DNA of 64,000 nt from Bradyrhizobium diazoefficiens (GTDB lineage Bacteria; Pseudomonadota; Alphaproteobacteria; Rhizobiales; Xanthobacteraceae): contig NZ_JAFCJJ010000008.1 of assembly GCF_018131015.1 (NCBI RefSeq), forward strand, positions 62,001-126,000, written 5' to 3'. Shown piece after piece: positions 20,326 through 28,207 of this stretch. Position 1 is the stretch's first letter. Each line of letters starts with the position of its first letter. Below the pieces are notes generated by a model. That model was given only the letters and a program-made list of their open reading frames with translations, was not told the DNA's origin and did no database searches. The position numbers were made by a program, and so were the translations under genes.

Positions 20326-20852
20326 CTAGTCGGCGGCCTGCAACTCGGCGAGTTTTGTTCGCGCGGTCGCCTCGTCAAGCGGGACAAGCTCGGCGGGCCC
20401 GGGATTCGCATCGCCCGCCGTCGCGACCGAGACGACGGCAAGCCCGGCCAGCCCGCCGAATATCGCGCCGCCCGTCGCGGCATCGTGCCGGGCGCTGCTC
20501 TTGATGAGGTAAAAATGCGTGCGGCCGGATTCCATCACGATCTCCCGCTTGGTGTCCCCGGGAAACATCACCTCGGTCACCAGCAGTTCGTGGCGACCGG
20601 CCGGACGGTCGGCATAGGCATATTTCCCGGCCGAGACCTTCCCGAGCGGCGCGCCGTCGAGTTTCACGTCGCAGGCGCAGATCGACATGCTCAGGCCGCT
20701 CCGCTTGTCCTGCAAGAGCACCACGCGCGAATGCCCCGCGCGCGGAGGACGATCTTTTGCGACACCGAGGCAAAGTCGGTCCCGACCTGATCGCTGACGC
20801 ACCCAGCCAGCATCGCACCAACAGCAAATAACAACGCGCCCCGTCGCAACAT
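20326..20852 (-). pseudogene. DUF2846-like lipoprotein gene, single frameshift
   Basis: ATG 20852 opens a lipoprotein signal (MLRRGALLFAVGAMLAGCVS, lipobox LAGC) and continues FASVSQKI before running into a stop. The rest of the protein is in another frame from about 20754: PPRAGHSRVVLLQDKRSGL, then DVKLDGAPLGKVSAGKYAY and PAGRHELLV, the DUF2846 pattern of a short strand, glycine turn and PG-H, then a Gly-rich hydrophobic hairpin. Restoring one base near 20748-20753 joins the two into one ORF of about 175 codons. It is either a sequence error or a recent loss. It lies upstream of the caspase-like gene on the same strand. Confidence 0.7.
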
Positions 20853-20945
20853 CACAGCCCCCATAGTTCCCCGGAGGGCATCTAGCCGGAAACAGCGTCA
20901 GGTTGCAACCGCGCGGCGATGACTGCGGAGATCGCGGCCCCGCGG

Positions 20946-23900
20946 CTACAATTGCTGCACGTCGACGACGCCCGCGACCGCCTTGATGGCGCCGGCGATC
21001 TGCGGCGAGACCTTGAAGCGGCCGGGCAGCTTCATCTCCACCTCGGTCTCGAGGTCGATCATCATCACCAGCGAGACCTCGCCGTCGCCATTGGAGCGCG
21101 GCGCGATGCCGGGACTGCCGACCTTTGGCGCTGCGCCACCTGATACGGCTGCGTCGGGACCGGCGAGACGCTTGGCGATCGACTCCAGCGGCTTGGTGTC
21201 GCGCAGGAAGATGCGCAGGCCCTTCTGCGTCTTGGCGGCGGCGTGATCGAGCGGCTCGGCATGCAGCACGCGGGCGCGGACGTCCTCGCCCTGAAGCTCG
21301 GCGCCGAGCTGCAGCAGCACCGCGGCGCCCGGCTCCAGCACCTCGCGATACAGCGCAAGGCCCTCCGAGAACAGCACCGCCTCGAAATGGCCGGTGGGGT
21401 CGGACAGCCCCATGATGCCCATCTTGTTGCCGGTCTTGGTGCGCCGCTCCATGCGCGAGACCACGGTGGCGGCGACCTTGCCGGCGGTGGCGCCGGTCTT
21501 CACCGCGCGCGAGAACTCGGCCCAGCTCTGCACCCGCAGCCGCTTCAACACCGTGGCATAGTCGTCGAGCGGATGGCCGGACAGGAAGAAGCCGATCGCA
21601 TCATATTCGCGTCGCAGCCGCTCGGCCGGCAGCCAGGGCTCGATCTGCGGCAGCATGATGCTGGGCGCATCCGCCGACATGCCGAACATGTCGTTCTGGC
21701 CGATGGTCTCGGCCTGATGCGCGCGCTGGCAGGCGGCGAGGATCGAGTCCGCACCGGCGAACACGCGGGCGCGGTTGGGCTCCAGCGTGTCGAAGGCGCC
21801 GGCGGCGGCGAGGCTTTCGATGATGCGCTTGTTGATCGCGCGCGGATTGACCCGCGCGGCGAAGTCGGCGAGCGAGGTGAACAGCCCGCGCTTGGTGCGC
21901 TCCTCGATGATCTGCTCGATCGCCTGGATGCCGACGCCCTTCAGCGCCGCGAGCGCGTAGTAGATGGTCTTGTCGCCAACCTCGAAGGTCGCCCCGGAGC
22001 GGTTGATGTTCGGCGGCTCGACCTTGATGCCGAGGCGCTGCGCCTCCGAGCGGAATTCGGAGAGCTTGTCCGTGTTGTTGAGATCGAGCGTCATCGACGC
22101 CGCGATGAACTCCACCGGGTAGTGCGCCTTCATGTAGGCGGTGTGGTAGGACACCAGCGCATAGGCCGCCGCGTGGCTCTTGTTGAAGCCGTAGTCGGCG
22201 AACTTCGCCAGCAGCTCGAAGATGGTCTCGGCCTGCCCCTTGGGCACGCCGTTCTTCACCGCGCCGGCGACGAAGATGTCGCGCTGCTTGTCCATCTCGG
22301 CGCGGATCTTCTTGCCCATGGCGCGGCGAAGCAGGTCGGCGTCGCCGAGCGAATAGCCCGACATCACCTGCGCGATCTGCATCACCTGTTCCTGGTAGAT
22401 GATGACGCCGAAGGTCTCCTTGAGGATCGGCTCCAGCACGGGGTGCAGATATTCCGGCTCCTCGTCGCCGTGCTTGCGCGCGCAATAGGTCGGGATGTTC
22501 GCCATCGGGCCCGGGCGATACAGCGCCACCAGCGCGATGATGTCCTCGAAACGGTCGGGGCGCATGTCGACCAGCGCGCGCCGCATGCCCTGGCTTTCAA
22601 CCTGGAACACGCCGACCACCTCGCCGCGCGCCAGCATCTGGTAGCTTTCGGCATCGTCGATCGGCAGCGTCGCGAGATCGACGTCGATGTTGCGCGGCTT
22701 GAGCAGCTTGCAGGCGACGTCGAGCACGGTCAGCGTCTTCAGGCCGAGGAAGTCGAACTTGACGAGGCCCGCCGGCTCGACCCACTTCATGTTGAACTGG
22801 GTCACCGGCATGTCGGATTTGGGATCGCGATACATCGGCACGAGTTCGCTCAAGGGGCGATCGCCGATCACGATGCCGGCCGCGTGCGTCGAGGCGTGCC
22901 GGGTCAGGCCTTCGAGGCGCTGGGCGATGTCGAAGGCGCGCGCCACCACCGGGTCCTCGTCGCGGAACGCCTGCAGCTTCGGCTCGCTCTCGATCGCGGC
23001 GGCCAGCGTCACCGGCGCGGCCGGGTTCTGCGGCACCAGTTTCGTCAGCTTGTCGACCTGGCCGTACGGCATCTGCAAGACACGGCCGACGTCGCGCAGC
23101 ACGCCGCGCGCCTGCAGCGTACCGAAGGTGATGATCTGCGCGACCTGGTCGCGACCGTAGCGCTCCTGGACGTACTTGATCACCTCGCCGCGGCGGTCCT
23201 GGCAGAAGTCGATGTCGAAGTCCGGCATCGAGACGCGCTCGGGATTGAGGAAGCGCTCGAACAGGAGGCCGAACTTGATCGGGTCGAGGTCGGTGATGGT
23301 CAGCGCCCACGCGACCAGCGAGCCCGCGCCCGAGCCGCGGCCCGGCCCGACCGGAATCCCCTGCGCCTTCGCCCATTTGATGAAGTCGGACACGATCAGG
23401 AAGTAGCCCGCGTACTTCATGCGCATGATGACGTCGAGCTCGAAGGCCAGCCGCTTGTTGTAGTCCTCTTCGGTGGTGCCCTGCGACAGGCCGTGCACGC
23501 GCAGGCGGCTCGCGAGCCCCTCCTCCGCCTGCCGCTTCAGCTCGGCCGCCTCGACCGCGGCGGCGTCCGGGCTTGCGGCGGCGCCGACGGTGAAGAACGG
23601 CAGGATCGGCTTGCGCGTCATCGGGCGGAACGAGCAGCGCTCGGCGATCTCCACCGTCGAGGCCAGCGCCTCCGGGATGTCGGCGAACAGCACCGCCATC
23701 TCGGCGCGGGTCTTGAAGCGGTGATCCGGCGTGAGCTGCACGCGGTCGGTCTCGGCGATCAGCCGCCCGCCGGCGATGCAGAGCAGTGCGTCATGCGCCT
23801 CGTAATCGTCGGCCGCGGCGAAATAAGGCTCGTTGGTCGCGACCAGCGGCAGGCCCTTGGCATAGGCGATGTCGATCAGGGCGCTCTCAATGCGCCGCTC

Positions 23901-24449
23901 CTTGTCGATGTTGTGGCGCTGCAATTCGACATAGAGGCGATCGCCAAACAGGCTCGCCAGCCGCTCGCAGCGCGTCGCGGCGAGCTCGGCGAGACCGCCG
24001 GCAAGCGCCAGCGAGACCGGCCCGTCCGGTCCGCCCGTCAGCGCGATCAGCCCTTCCGTCTCCCCGCTCAGCCAGTCGAACTTGATGAACGGGGCATGGC
24101 TGTCGGGGCTCTCCAGGAACGCCCGCGAATTCAGCCGCATCAGGCTGCGATAGCCGCGCTCCTGCGCTGCCAGCAGCACCACGCGCGAGGCCGCAAGCGC
24201 ATTGCGCGCGTTCGGATCCTGGTCGCCGAAGTCGATTGCGAGCTCGCAGCCGACGATCGGCTGGATGCCGGAGCCCGCCATCTTGTCGGAGAACTCCAGC
24301 GCACCGAACAGATTGTCGGTGTCGGTCAGCGCCAGCGCCGGCTGGTGGTCTTTCTTGGCAAGCTCGGCGAGCTTGGCGATCTTGATCGAGCCCTTGAGCA
24401 GCGAATAGGCCGAGTGAACGTGAAGGTGGACAAATCCGGCGCTCGGCAT
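20946..24449 (-). CDS. dnaE1: DNA polymerase III subunit alpha
   Basis: 1167 residues. N-terminal PHP domain (FVHLHVHSAYSLLKG, then ALTDTDNLFGALEF), polymerase palm with the catalytic acidic motif MPDFDIDFCQDRRGEV and GPGRGSGAGSLVAW, the tau-binding and helix-hairpin-helix region (YALAALKGVGIQAIEQI), and a C-terminal OB fold. The length and complete PHP domain identify it as the replicative DnaE1 rather than the shorter SOS-type DnaE2. The 190-bp upstream region separates it from an SOS-controlled microprotein gene on the same strand. Confidence 0.97.
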   Translation of the reverse strand: MPSAGFVHLHVHSAYSLLKGSIKIAKLAELAKKDHQPALALTDTDNLFGALEFSDKMAGSGIQPIVGCELAIDFGDQDPNARNALAASRVVLLAAQERGYRSLMRLNSRAFLESPDSHAPFIKFDWLSGETEGLIALTGGPDGPVSLALAGGLAELAATRCERLASLFGDRLYVELQRHNIDKERRIESALIDIAYAKGLPLVATNEPYFAAADDYEAHDALLCIAGGRLIAETDRVQLTPDHRFKTRAEMAVLFADIPEALASTVEIAERCSFRPMTRKPILPFFTVGAAASPDAAAVEAAELKRQAEEGLASRLRVHGLSQGTTEEDYNKRLAFELDVIMRMKYAGYFLIVSDFIKWAKAQGIPVGPGRGSGAGSLVAWALTITDLDPIKFGLLFERFLNPERVSMPDFDIDFCQDRRGEVIKYVQERYGRDQVAQIITFGTLQARGVLRDVGRVLQMPYGQVDKLTKLVPQNPAAPVTLAAAIESEPKLQAFRDEDPVVARAFDIAQRLEGLTRHASTHAAGIVIGDRPLSELVPMYRDPKSDMPVTQFNMKWVEPAGLVKFDFLGLKTLTVLDVACKLLKPRNIDVDLATLPIDDAESYQMLARGEVVGVFQVESQGMRRALVDMRPDRFEDIIALVALYRPGPMANIPTYCARKHGDEEPEYLHPVLEPILKETFGVIIYQEQVMQIAQVMSGYSLGDADLLRRAMGKKIRAEMDKQRDIFVAGAVKNGVPKGQAETIFELLAKFADYGFNKSHAAAYALVSYHTAYMKAHYPVEFIAASMTLDLNNTDKLSEFRSEAQRLGIKVEPPNINRSGATFEVGDKTIYYALAALKGVGIQAIEQIIEERTKRGLFTSLADFAARVNPRAINKRIIESLAAAGAFDTLEPNRARVFAGADSILAACQRAHQAETIGQNDMFGMSADAPSIMLPQIEPWLPAERLRREYDAIGFFLSGHPLDDYATVLKRLRVQSWAEFSRAVKTGATAGKVAATVVSRMERRTKTGNKMGIMGLSDPTGHFEAVLFSEGLALYREVLEPGAAVLLQLGAELQGEDVRARVLHAEPLDHAAAKTQKGLRIFLRDTKPLESIAKRLAGPDAAVSGGAAPKVGSPGIAPRSNGDGEVSLVMMIDLETEVEMKLPGRFKVSPQIAGAIKAVAGVVDVQQL

Positions 24450-24601
24450 GGTCGCGTGACGGCCTCTTGCAGATGGGATGGAACGGTCGCCGGCTCTGGA
24501 GGCATTCTGCCGGCCGGCCGACTCGCCTCACAATGGTGGGGTGTCGCCGCGCCAGAGTCCACGACGGAGCAACCGATCTGCCGCCTCATCCCGCTTTTCC
24601 C

Positions 24602-24632
24602 CAAGGGGACCACAAGGGGACCACAAGGGGCC
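24602..24632. repeat. short tandem repeat upstream of dnaE1
   Basis: An 11-bp unit (AAGGGGACCAC) occurs twice, followed by a partial third copy beginning AAGGGG. It lies between the SOS microprotein gene and dnaE1. No function is evident. Confidence 0.6.
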
Positions 24633-24640
24633 TGAGGTAT

Positions 24641-24739
24641 TCAGAGCTGCGGGATGACCTGGGCCCAGATCGCAACCATTCCGACGAACAGCGTGATCGA
24701 GGCCAGTGCGGCGGCTTCTTCGACGAAAATCCTGAACAT
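24641..24739 (-). CDS. LexA-regulated single-pass membrane microprotein (32 residues)
   Basis: ATG 24739 to TGA 24641-24643. The protein starts MFRIFVEEAAALAS and ends WAQVIPQL, with one hydrophobic helix at about residues 10-29. AGGGAG stands six bases before the ATG, and a strong promoter with an embedded LexA box lies directly upstream, so expression should be induced by DNA damage. It resembles in size, topology and control the SOS-induced membrane division inhibitor SidA of Caulobacter (29 residues); whether it is homologous cannot be judged here. Alternatives: a DNA-damage-induced toxin or another envelope microprotein. It is 191 bp upstream of dnaE1 on the same strand with no terminator seen between. 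Confidence 0.75.
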   Translation of the reverse strand: MFRIFVEEAAALASITLFVGMVAIWAQVIPQL

Positions 24740-24771
24740 GACTTGCTCCCTTGCTGGAACGTATGGAGAAC

Positions 24772-24800
24772 ATTGTTCTCATTTCGTTCCGGGGAGTCAA
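24772..24800 (-). promoter_or_regulatory. SOS promoter with LexA operator
   Basis: On the minus strand: -35 TTGACT (24795-24800), exactly 17 bp, -10 AACAAT (24772-24777). The spacer holds GAAC-N7-GAAC (24775-24789; on the plus strand GTTC-N7-GTTC), the LexA box of alphaproteobacteria. An overlapping GAGAAC-ATT-GTTCTC dyad extends it. LexA bound here would block RNA polymerase directly. The predicted start is near 24765, giving a leader of about 25 nt. Confidence 0.8.
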
Positions 24801-24850
24801 GCCGCCTGGATCACCTCGCGATGGAATGGTTAACTCGCTGAATTCACATA

Positions 24851-24883
24851 ACAAAAAAGCCCCGGCGCGAGGCCAGGGCTTTC
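24851..24883 (-). terminator. rho-independent terminator of the outer-membrane protein gene
   Basis: In the minus-strand transcript AAAGCCCTGG pairs with CCGGGGCTTT (one G-T wobble region) around a short loop and is followed by a U run (TTTTTTG). It is 54 bases past the stop of the gene at 24937-25656. Confidence 0.8.
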
Positions 24884-24936
24884 GATGAGCGCTTCCAGCG
24901 AAGCGATCAGTCTCGGTGCTTTGCTCAGTACTTTGC

Positions 24937-25656
24937 TCAGTACTTGGCGATGATCGGGCCACCGAACTTGTAGTTGAGGCGGACGAGGCCCATGTCGACG
25001 TCCTGCTTGATGTGGTCGACGGCGCCGCTGGCGAACGTGACGTCCTTGCCGCCCAGGAAGATGTGGTTGTACTCGACGCCAACCGACCAGTTCGGCGCAA
25101 AGCCGACCTCGAGGCCGACACCGACCGTGCCGCCCCAGTTGGTCGCGCTCGCCGAGTCGAGGTTCGCACCAGTGGCGACGCTGAAGACGTCATACTTGTT
25201 GCCGACGACGGCCGCGCCGCCCTTCACGTAGCCGAGCACGTTGTTCCAGGCGTAGCCGACCTGGCCGGTGATCAGGCCGAACGAATCGATCCGCGTGCGA
25301 TTGCGGAAGCCGGTGATGGCGCTGATGTTGTCGCCCGAGAAGTCGGCCCAGTTGCCCTGGCCTTCGAGGCCGAACACGAACTGGCCGGACTGCCAGCGAT
25401 AGCCGATCTGGCCACCGATGGTGCCGCCGGTCGCGTTGTGCGAACCTTCGGGACCGAAGCCCACGAGGTCCCAGCTGGTGTGAGCCGAACCGCCACCGCC
25501 GTTGATGCCGATGTAGAAGCCGCTCCAGTCATAGATCGCCGCGACCATCGGCGGCGCCTTGGTGTAAGGGCGCGCCGCGAGATCGGCAGCCACCGCCGGC
25601 GCAGCCGCGCCGAGCGCGATGAGGCTGGCAGTGACAAGCAACAAACTCTTCTTCAT
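24937..25656 (-). CDS. outer-membrane beta-barrel protein (Omp25/Omp31-like)
   Basis: 239 residues from ATG 25656 (MKKSLLLVTASLIALGAAAPAVAADL), giving a textbook signal peptide. The mature N-terminus (YDWSGFYIGINGGGG) is the hallmark of the eight-stranded OmpA-like small barrels of Rhizobiales (Omp25/RopB/Omp31). Later strands show GGTIGGQIGYRWQ, GVGLEVGFAPNWSVGVEYNHIFLG and the terminal LVRLNYKFGGPIIAKY. These are abundant envelope-stability proteins. The gene is monocistronic, with a clear terminator. Confidence 0.92.
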   Translation of the reverse strand: MKKSLLLVTASLIALGAAAPAVAADLAARPYTKAPPMVAAIYDWSGFYIGINGGGGSAHTSWDLVGFGPEGSHNATGGTIGGQIGYRWQSGQFVFGLEGQGNWADFSGDNISAITGFRNRTRIDSFGLITGQVGYAWNNVLGYVKGGAAVVGNKYDVFSVATGANLDSASATNWGGTVGVGLEVGFAPNWSVGVEYNHIFLGGKDVTFASGAVDHIKQDVDMGLVRLNYKFGGPIIAKY

Positions 25657-25908
25657 TTGAATCCCGTTCCAATTTCTTCGTTGAGGCCCCCGGGCCGCTG
25701 ACGGTCTTAGCAATGAGCGCCGGAATTGCTGTAACCGCACCGCCACAGTCGGGGCCAAACGCCCGCCGCTCCGTTCATCGAGATTCGGCGGCATTGCAAA
25801 AAGCCTACAAAACAAGGGTTTTCACGAGTTCCAATGTCCTCTACACATGACGCACCTGCAATGCGCGACGACATGAATGCGCGCGCACGATCGTGTGATC
25901 GGAGAATA

Positions 25909-26217
25909 ATGATGCGTGGACTCATTGCCTTCCCCATTGTTGCCGCATTTGCGCTCGCGCTTTGCCAGAATTCACCCGCGCAAGCCTTCGGCACCAACCA
26001 CGCCTTCTGCCTGCAGGGTGATGAATGGCCGGGGCTGAGCAATTGCCGATTCGACACCTATGCGCAGTGTCAGGCCAGCGCATCGGGCCGCGCGCTGACC
26101 TGCATCGCGAATCCCTACTTCTCCGGCGCGAGCGAGGATCCCTACGCCTATCAGAATCGTCCGCGTACGCTGGCGCCTCCCCCGCCCGGCTATTCGCCCA
26201 GCTATTCCTGGCGCTGA
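25909..26217 (+). CDS. DUF3551-like small secreted protein
   Basis: 102 residues from ATG 25909, with GGAG just upstream; a second ATG follows immediately. Signal peptide MMRGLIAFPIVAAFALALCQ to about PAQA. The mature protein has four cysteines in the DUF3551 pattern: FCLQGDEWPGLSNCRFDTYAQCQASASG...CIANPYF. The C-terminus is proline/tyrosine rich. Such genes occur in large paralogous sets in Bradyrhizobium; their function is unknown. Followed two bases later by a second family member. Confidence 0.82.
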   Translation: MMRGLIAFPIVAAFALALCQNSPAQAFGTNHAFCLQGDEWPGLSNCRFDTYAQCQASASGRALTCIANPYFSGASEDPYAYQNRPRTLAPPPPGYSPSYSWR

Positions 26218-26219
26218 AG

Positions 26220-26465
26220 ATGCGCGGCCGCCTCACGCTCGTCTCGGTCGGCGCACTGCTCGCGTTCACGCCGGCATCCGCGCAGACCCACGATCCCGGC
26301 TATCCCGTCTACATGCAGATCTACGGGCAGGTCGGTTATTTCGACTGCCGCTACGCTTCGCTCGAGCAGTGCCGCTTTCTCGCCGTCGGCCGCTCGGCGA
26401 GCTGTGTTCCGAATCCGTATTTTGCGCAGAAGAAACCCGCGCGGCGATCGAAGCCAGGCGGCTAG
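26220..26465 (+). CDS. second DUF3551-like small secreted protein
   Basis: 81 residues from ATG 26220, immediately after the stop of the preceding gene. Signal peptide MRGRLTLVSVGALLAFTPASAQ; mature part GYFDCRYASLEQCRFLAVGRSASCVPNPYF retains three of the four family cysteines. The C-terminus is basic. Translation is probably coupled to the upstream paralogue, since no separate Shine-Dalgarno stands out. A tandem duplication is likely but old, as the sequences are diverged. Confidence 0.75.
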   Translation: MRGRLTLVSVGALLAFTPASAQTHDPGYPVYMQIYGQVGYFDCRYASLEQCRFLAVGRSASCVPNPYFAQKKPARRSKPGG

Positions 26466-26541
26466 AACCTTTTCCACCCTTGCGACATTGCCCCACTTCA
26501 TGGTTCGCGAGACCACGGGTTCGCTGATGGGTGGCTTGACG

Positions 26542-28110
26542 TCACTCCGGCAGCCCGGCCCGTCGCAATGCCTCCTCGTAGCGCGCGAGGTCTTCGACCC
26601 GCCGATGCGGCATCACGTTTCTCATGCTGGAGACACGGAGCGCAGGGAGGATTTGCCGCAGCCGGGCGACCGCCTTGCCCGCCTGTTCCTGGCGTCCCGC
26701 CATGGCGTGGCTTGCGGCGGCGACCCGCAAGGCAGCCGGAAAATCGGGATCCTCCTGCAATGTCCTTGCGGCCCATGAGGCCGCTTCGTCGTACTGGCCC
26801 AGGAGGAAATGCGCATAGGCGGTCCCGGTCCGCATGCCCCTCACCCGAGGCCCGAGCGGATTCAACCGCATGGCGCGTGCGAAACGTTCGATCGCCGGCA
26901 CCGGCTGAAGCAGCCAGGCTTTGATCCAGCCCGCGGAGTGCCAGGCCTCGGCCAGATTTGAATTCAGAGAGAGCGCCCGATCGATCAGGGCCGCCGCCTG
27001 GTCGAAGTCGCGCACGACATAGGCCAGCGCCCACCCGCTGGACGAGAGCGCGATTGCATCATCCTTGCCCAACTCGATGGCCCGTCTGGTGAGCCTCATG
27101 ACCTCGGCAACCTCATCCACGCTACCCGGGGTCCAGCCGACGCCCCTGCCATAGGCGTAACATGCGGCGGCGCGCCCGTACGCGGCGGCGAAACCGGGAT
27201 CGAGTTCGGTCGCACGGTTGAACAGTCGCAAGGCCTCGTCATTCGCCTGCTGGCTCATGTCCTGATATGAACTGGCCAGGCCGCGAAGATAGAGCGTGTA
27301 GGCGTCGAGGCTACCGGTGGGCTTGCGCTTGGCGCGCTCGATCTCGGCCCTTTCCACCGTCGGCGCGATCGCGCCCACGACGCGCTCGGTCACCCGGTCC
27401 TGCAGATCGAAGACGTCGCCGAGCCCGCCATCGAAGCGATCCGACCACAGATGGACACCGGAGGCGGTGTCGGCGAGCTGTCCCGTGATGCGCACGCGGT
27501 CCGCAATCTTGCGGACGCTGCCCTCCAGCACGTACCGCACGCCAAGCTCGCGTCCGACCTGCTTCACATCGACCGCGCGGCCCTTGTAGGTGAAACTCGA
27601 ATGGCGCGCGGTCACGAACAGCCCGTTGAAGCGGGACAGCGCCGTGATGATGTCCTCGGCCATCCCGTCGGCAAAATACTCCTGCTCGGGATCCGAGCTC
27701 AGATTGGCGAAGGGAAGCACAGCCACCGACGGTCTGTCGGGAAGCGGGAGCGCAGGCGCTTGTGCGGGAACATCGCAGGCGGCCTCGCCCGGGAGCCCCC
27801 CGGCCTCGCTGACCGTACCGACGAAGCGAAAGCCCTTGCGCGGCAGCGTCTTGATCAAGCGGTGTTCTTCGCCGGAATCACCGATCGCGCTGCGAGCCGC
27901 ATTCAGGCGCGTCGTGATCGCGGCATCGGACACGGCGCGGCCGTTCCAGATCGCGTTGACGAGATCGTCCTTGCTGACAACGCGTTCCCGGTTGCGGATC
28001 AGATATTCGAGCAGGTCGAACACCTGCGGCGTGATGGCAACGATTTCTGCCCCGCGATGCAGTTCACGCAGCTCGGTGTCGAATGTGAACTCCTCGAAGC
28101 GATAGCGCAA
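26542..28110 (-). CDS. winged-helix, TolB-like and TPR domain regulator
   Basis: 522 residues. Residues 1-100 are an OmpR/CadC-type winged helix (FEEFTFDTELRELHRG, LLEYLIRNRERVVSKDDLVNAIW, RKGFRFVGTV). Residues about 125-260 match the FlgO/TolB N-terminal-like domain found in adenylate-cyclase-like TPR proteins (PSVAVLPFANLSSDPEQEYFADGMAEDI, YVLEGSVRK...RITGQL). The rest is TPR repeats. There is no membrane segment and no cyclase catalytic domain, so it is a cytoplasmic DNA-binding regulator with a sensory scaffold. It ends near torA (convergent reading is excluded: both are on the minus strand, 97 bp apart), so it could regulate or follow TMAO genes; this is not established. Confidence 0.88.
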   Translation of the reverse strand: MRYRFEEFTFDTELRELHRGAEIVAITPQVFDLLEYLIRNRERVVSKDDLVNAIWNGRAVSDAAITTRLNAARSAIGDSGEEHRLIKTLPRKGFRFVGTVSEAGGLPGEAACDVPAQAPALPLPDRPSVAVLPFANLSSDPEQEYFADGMAEDIITALSRFNGLFVTARHSSFTYKGRAVDVKQVGRELGVRYVLEGSVRKIADRVRITGQLADTASGVHLWSDRFDGGLGDVFDLQDRVTERVVGAIAPTVERAEIERAKRKPTGSLDAYTLYLRGLASSYQDMSQQANDEALRLFNRATELDPGFAAAYGRAAACYAYGRGVGWTPGSVDEVAEVMRLTRRAIELGKDDAIALSSSGWALAYVVRDFDQAAALIDRALSLNSNLAEAWHSAGWIKAWLLQPVPAIERFARAMRLNPLGPRVRGMRTGTAYAHFLLGQYDEAASWAARTLQEDPDFPAALRVAAASHAMAGRQEQAGKAVARLRQILPALRVSSMRNVMPHRRVEDLARYEEALRRAGLPE

Positions 28111-28207
28111 ACTGCCAACCCCTCAGGCGGCGTCCCAGGGAGACGTCTCCCTGCCTGCCGCCCGAGACTAAGCCGCCAGTCGGAAAAATGTAAGCCGATG
28201 ACGCGGC

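Noticed and set aside
21243..24635. A 1130-codon open frame on the plus strand
   Set aside because: It is antisense to dnaE1; its composition (Arg/His/Asp/Gly rich, no domain) is that expected from the complementary strand of a high-GC gene.
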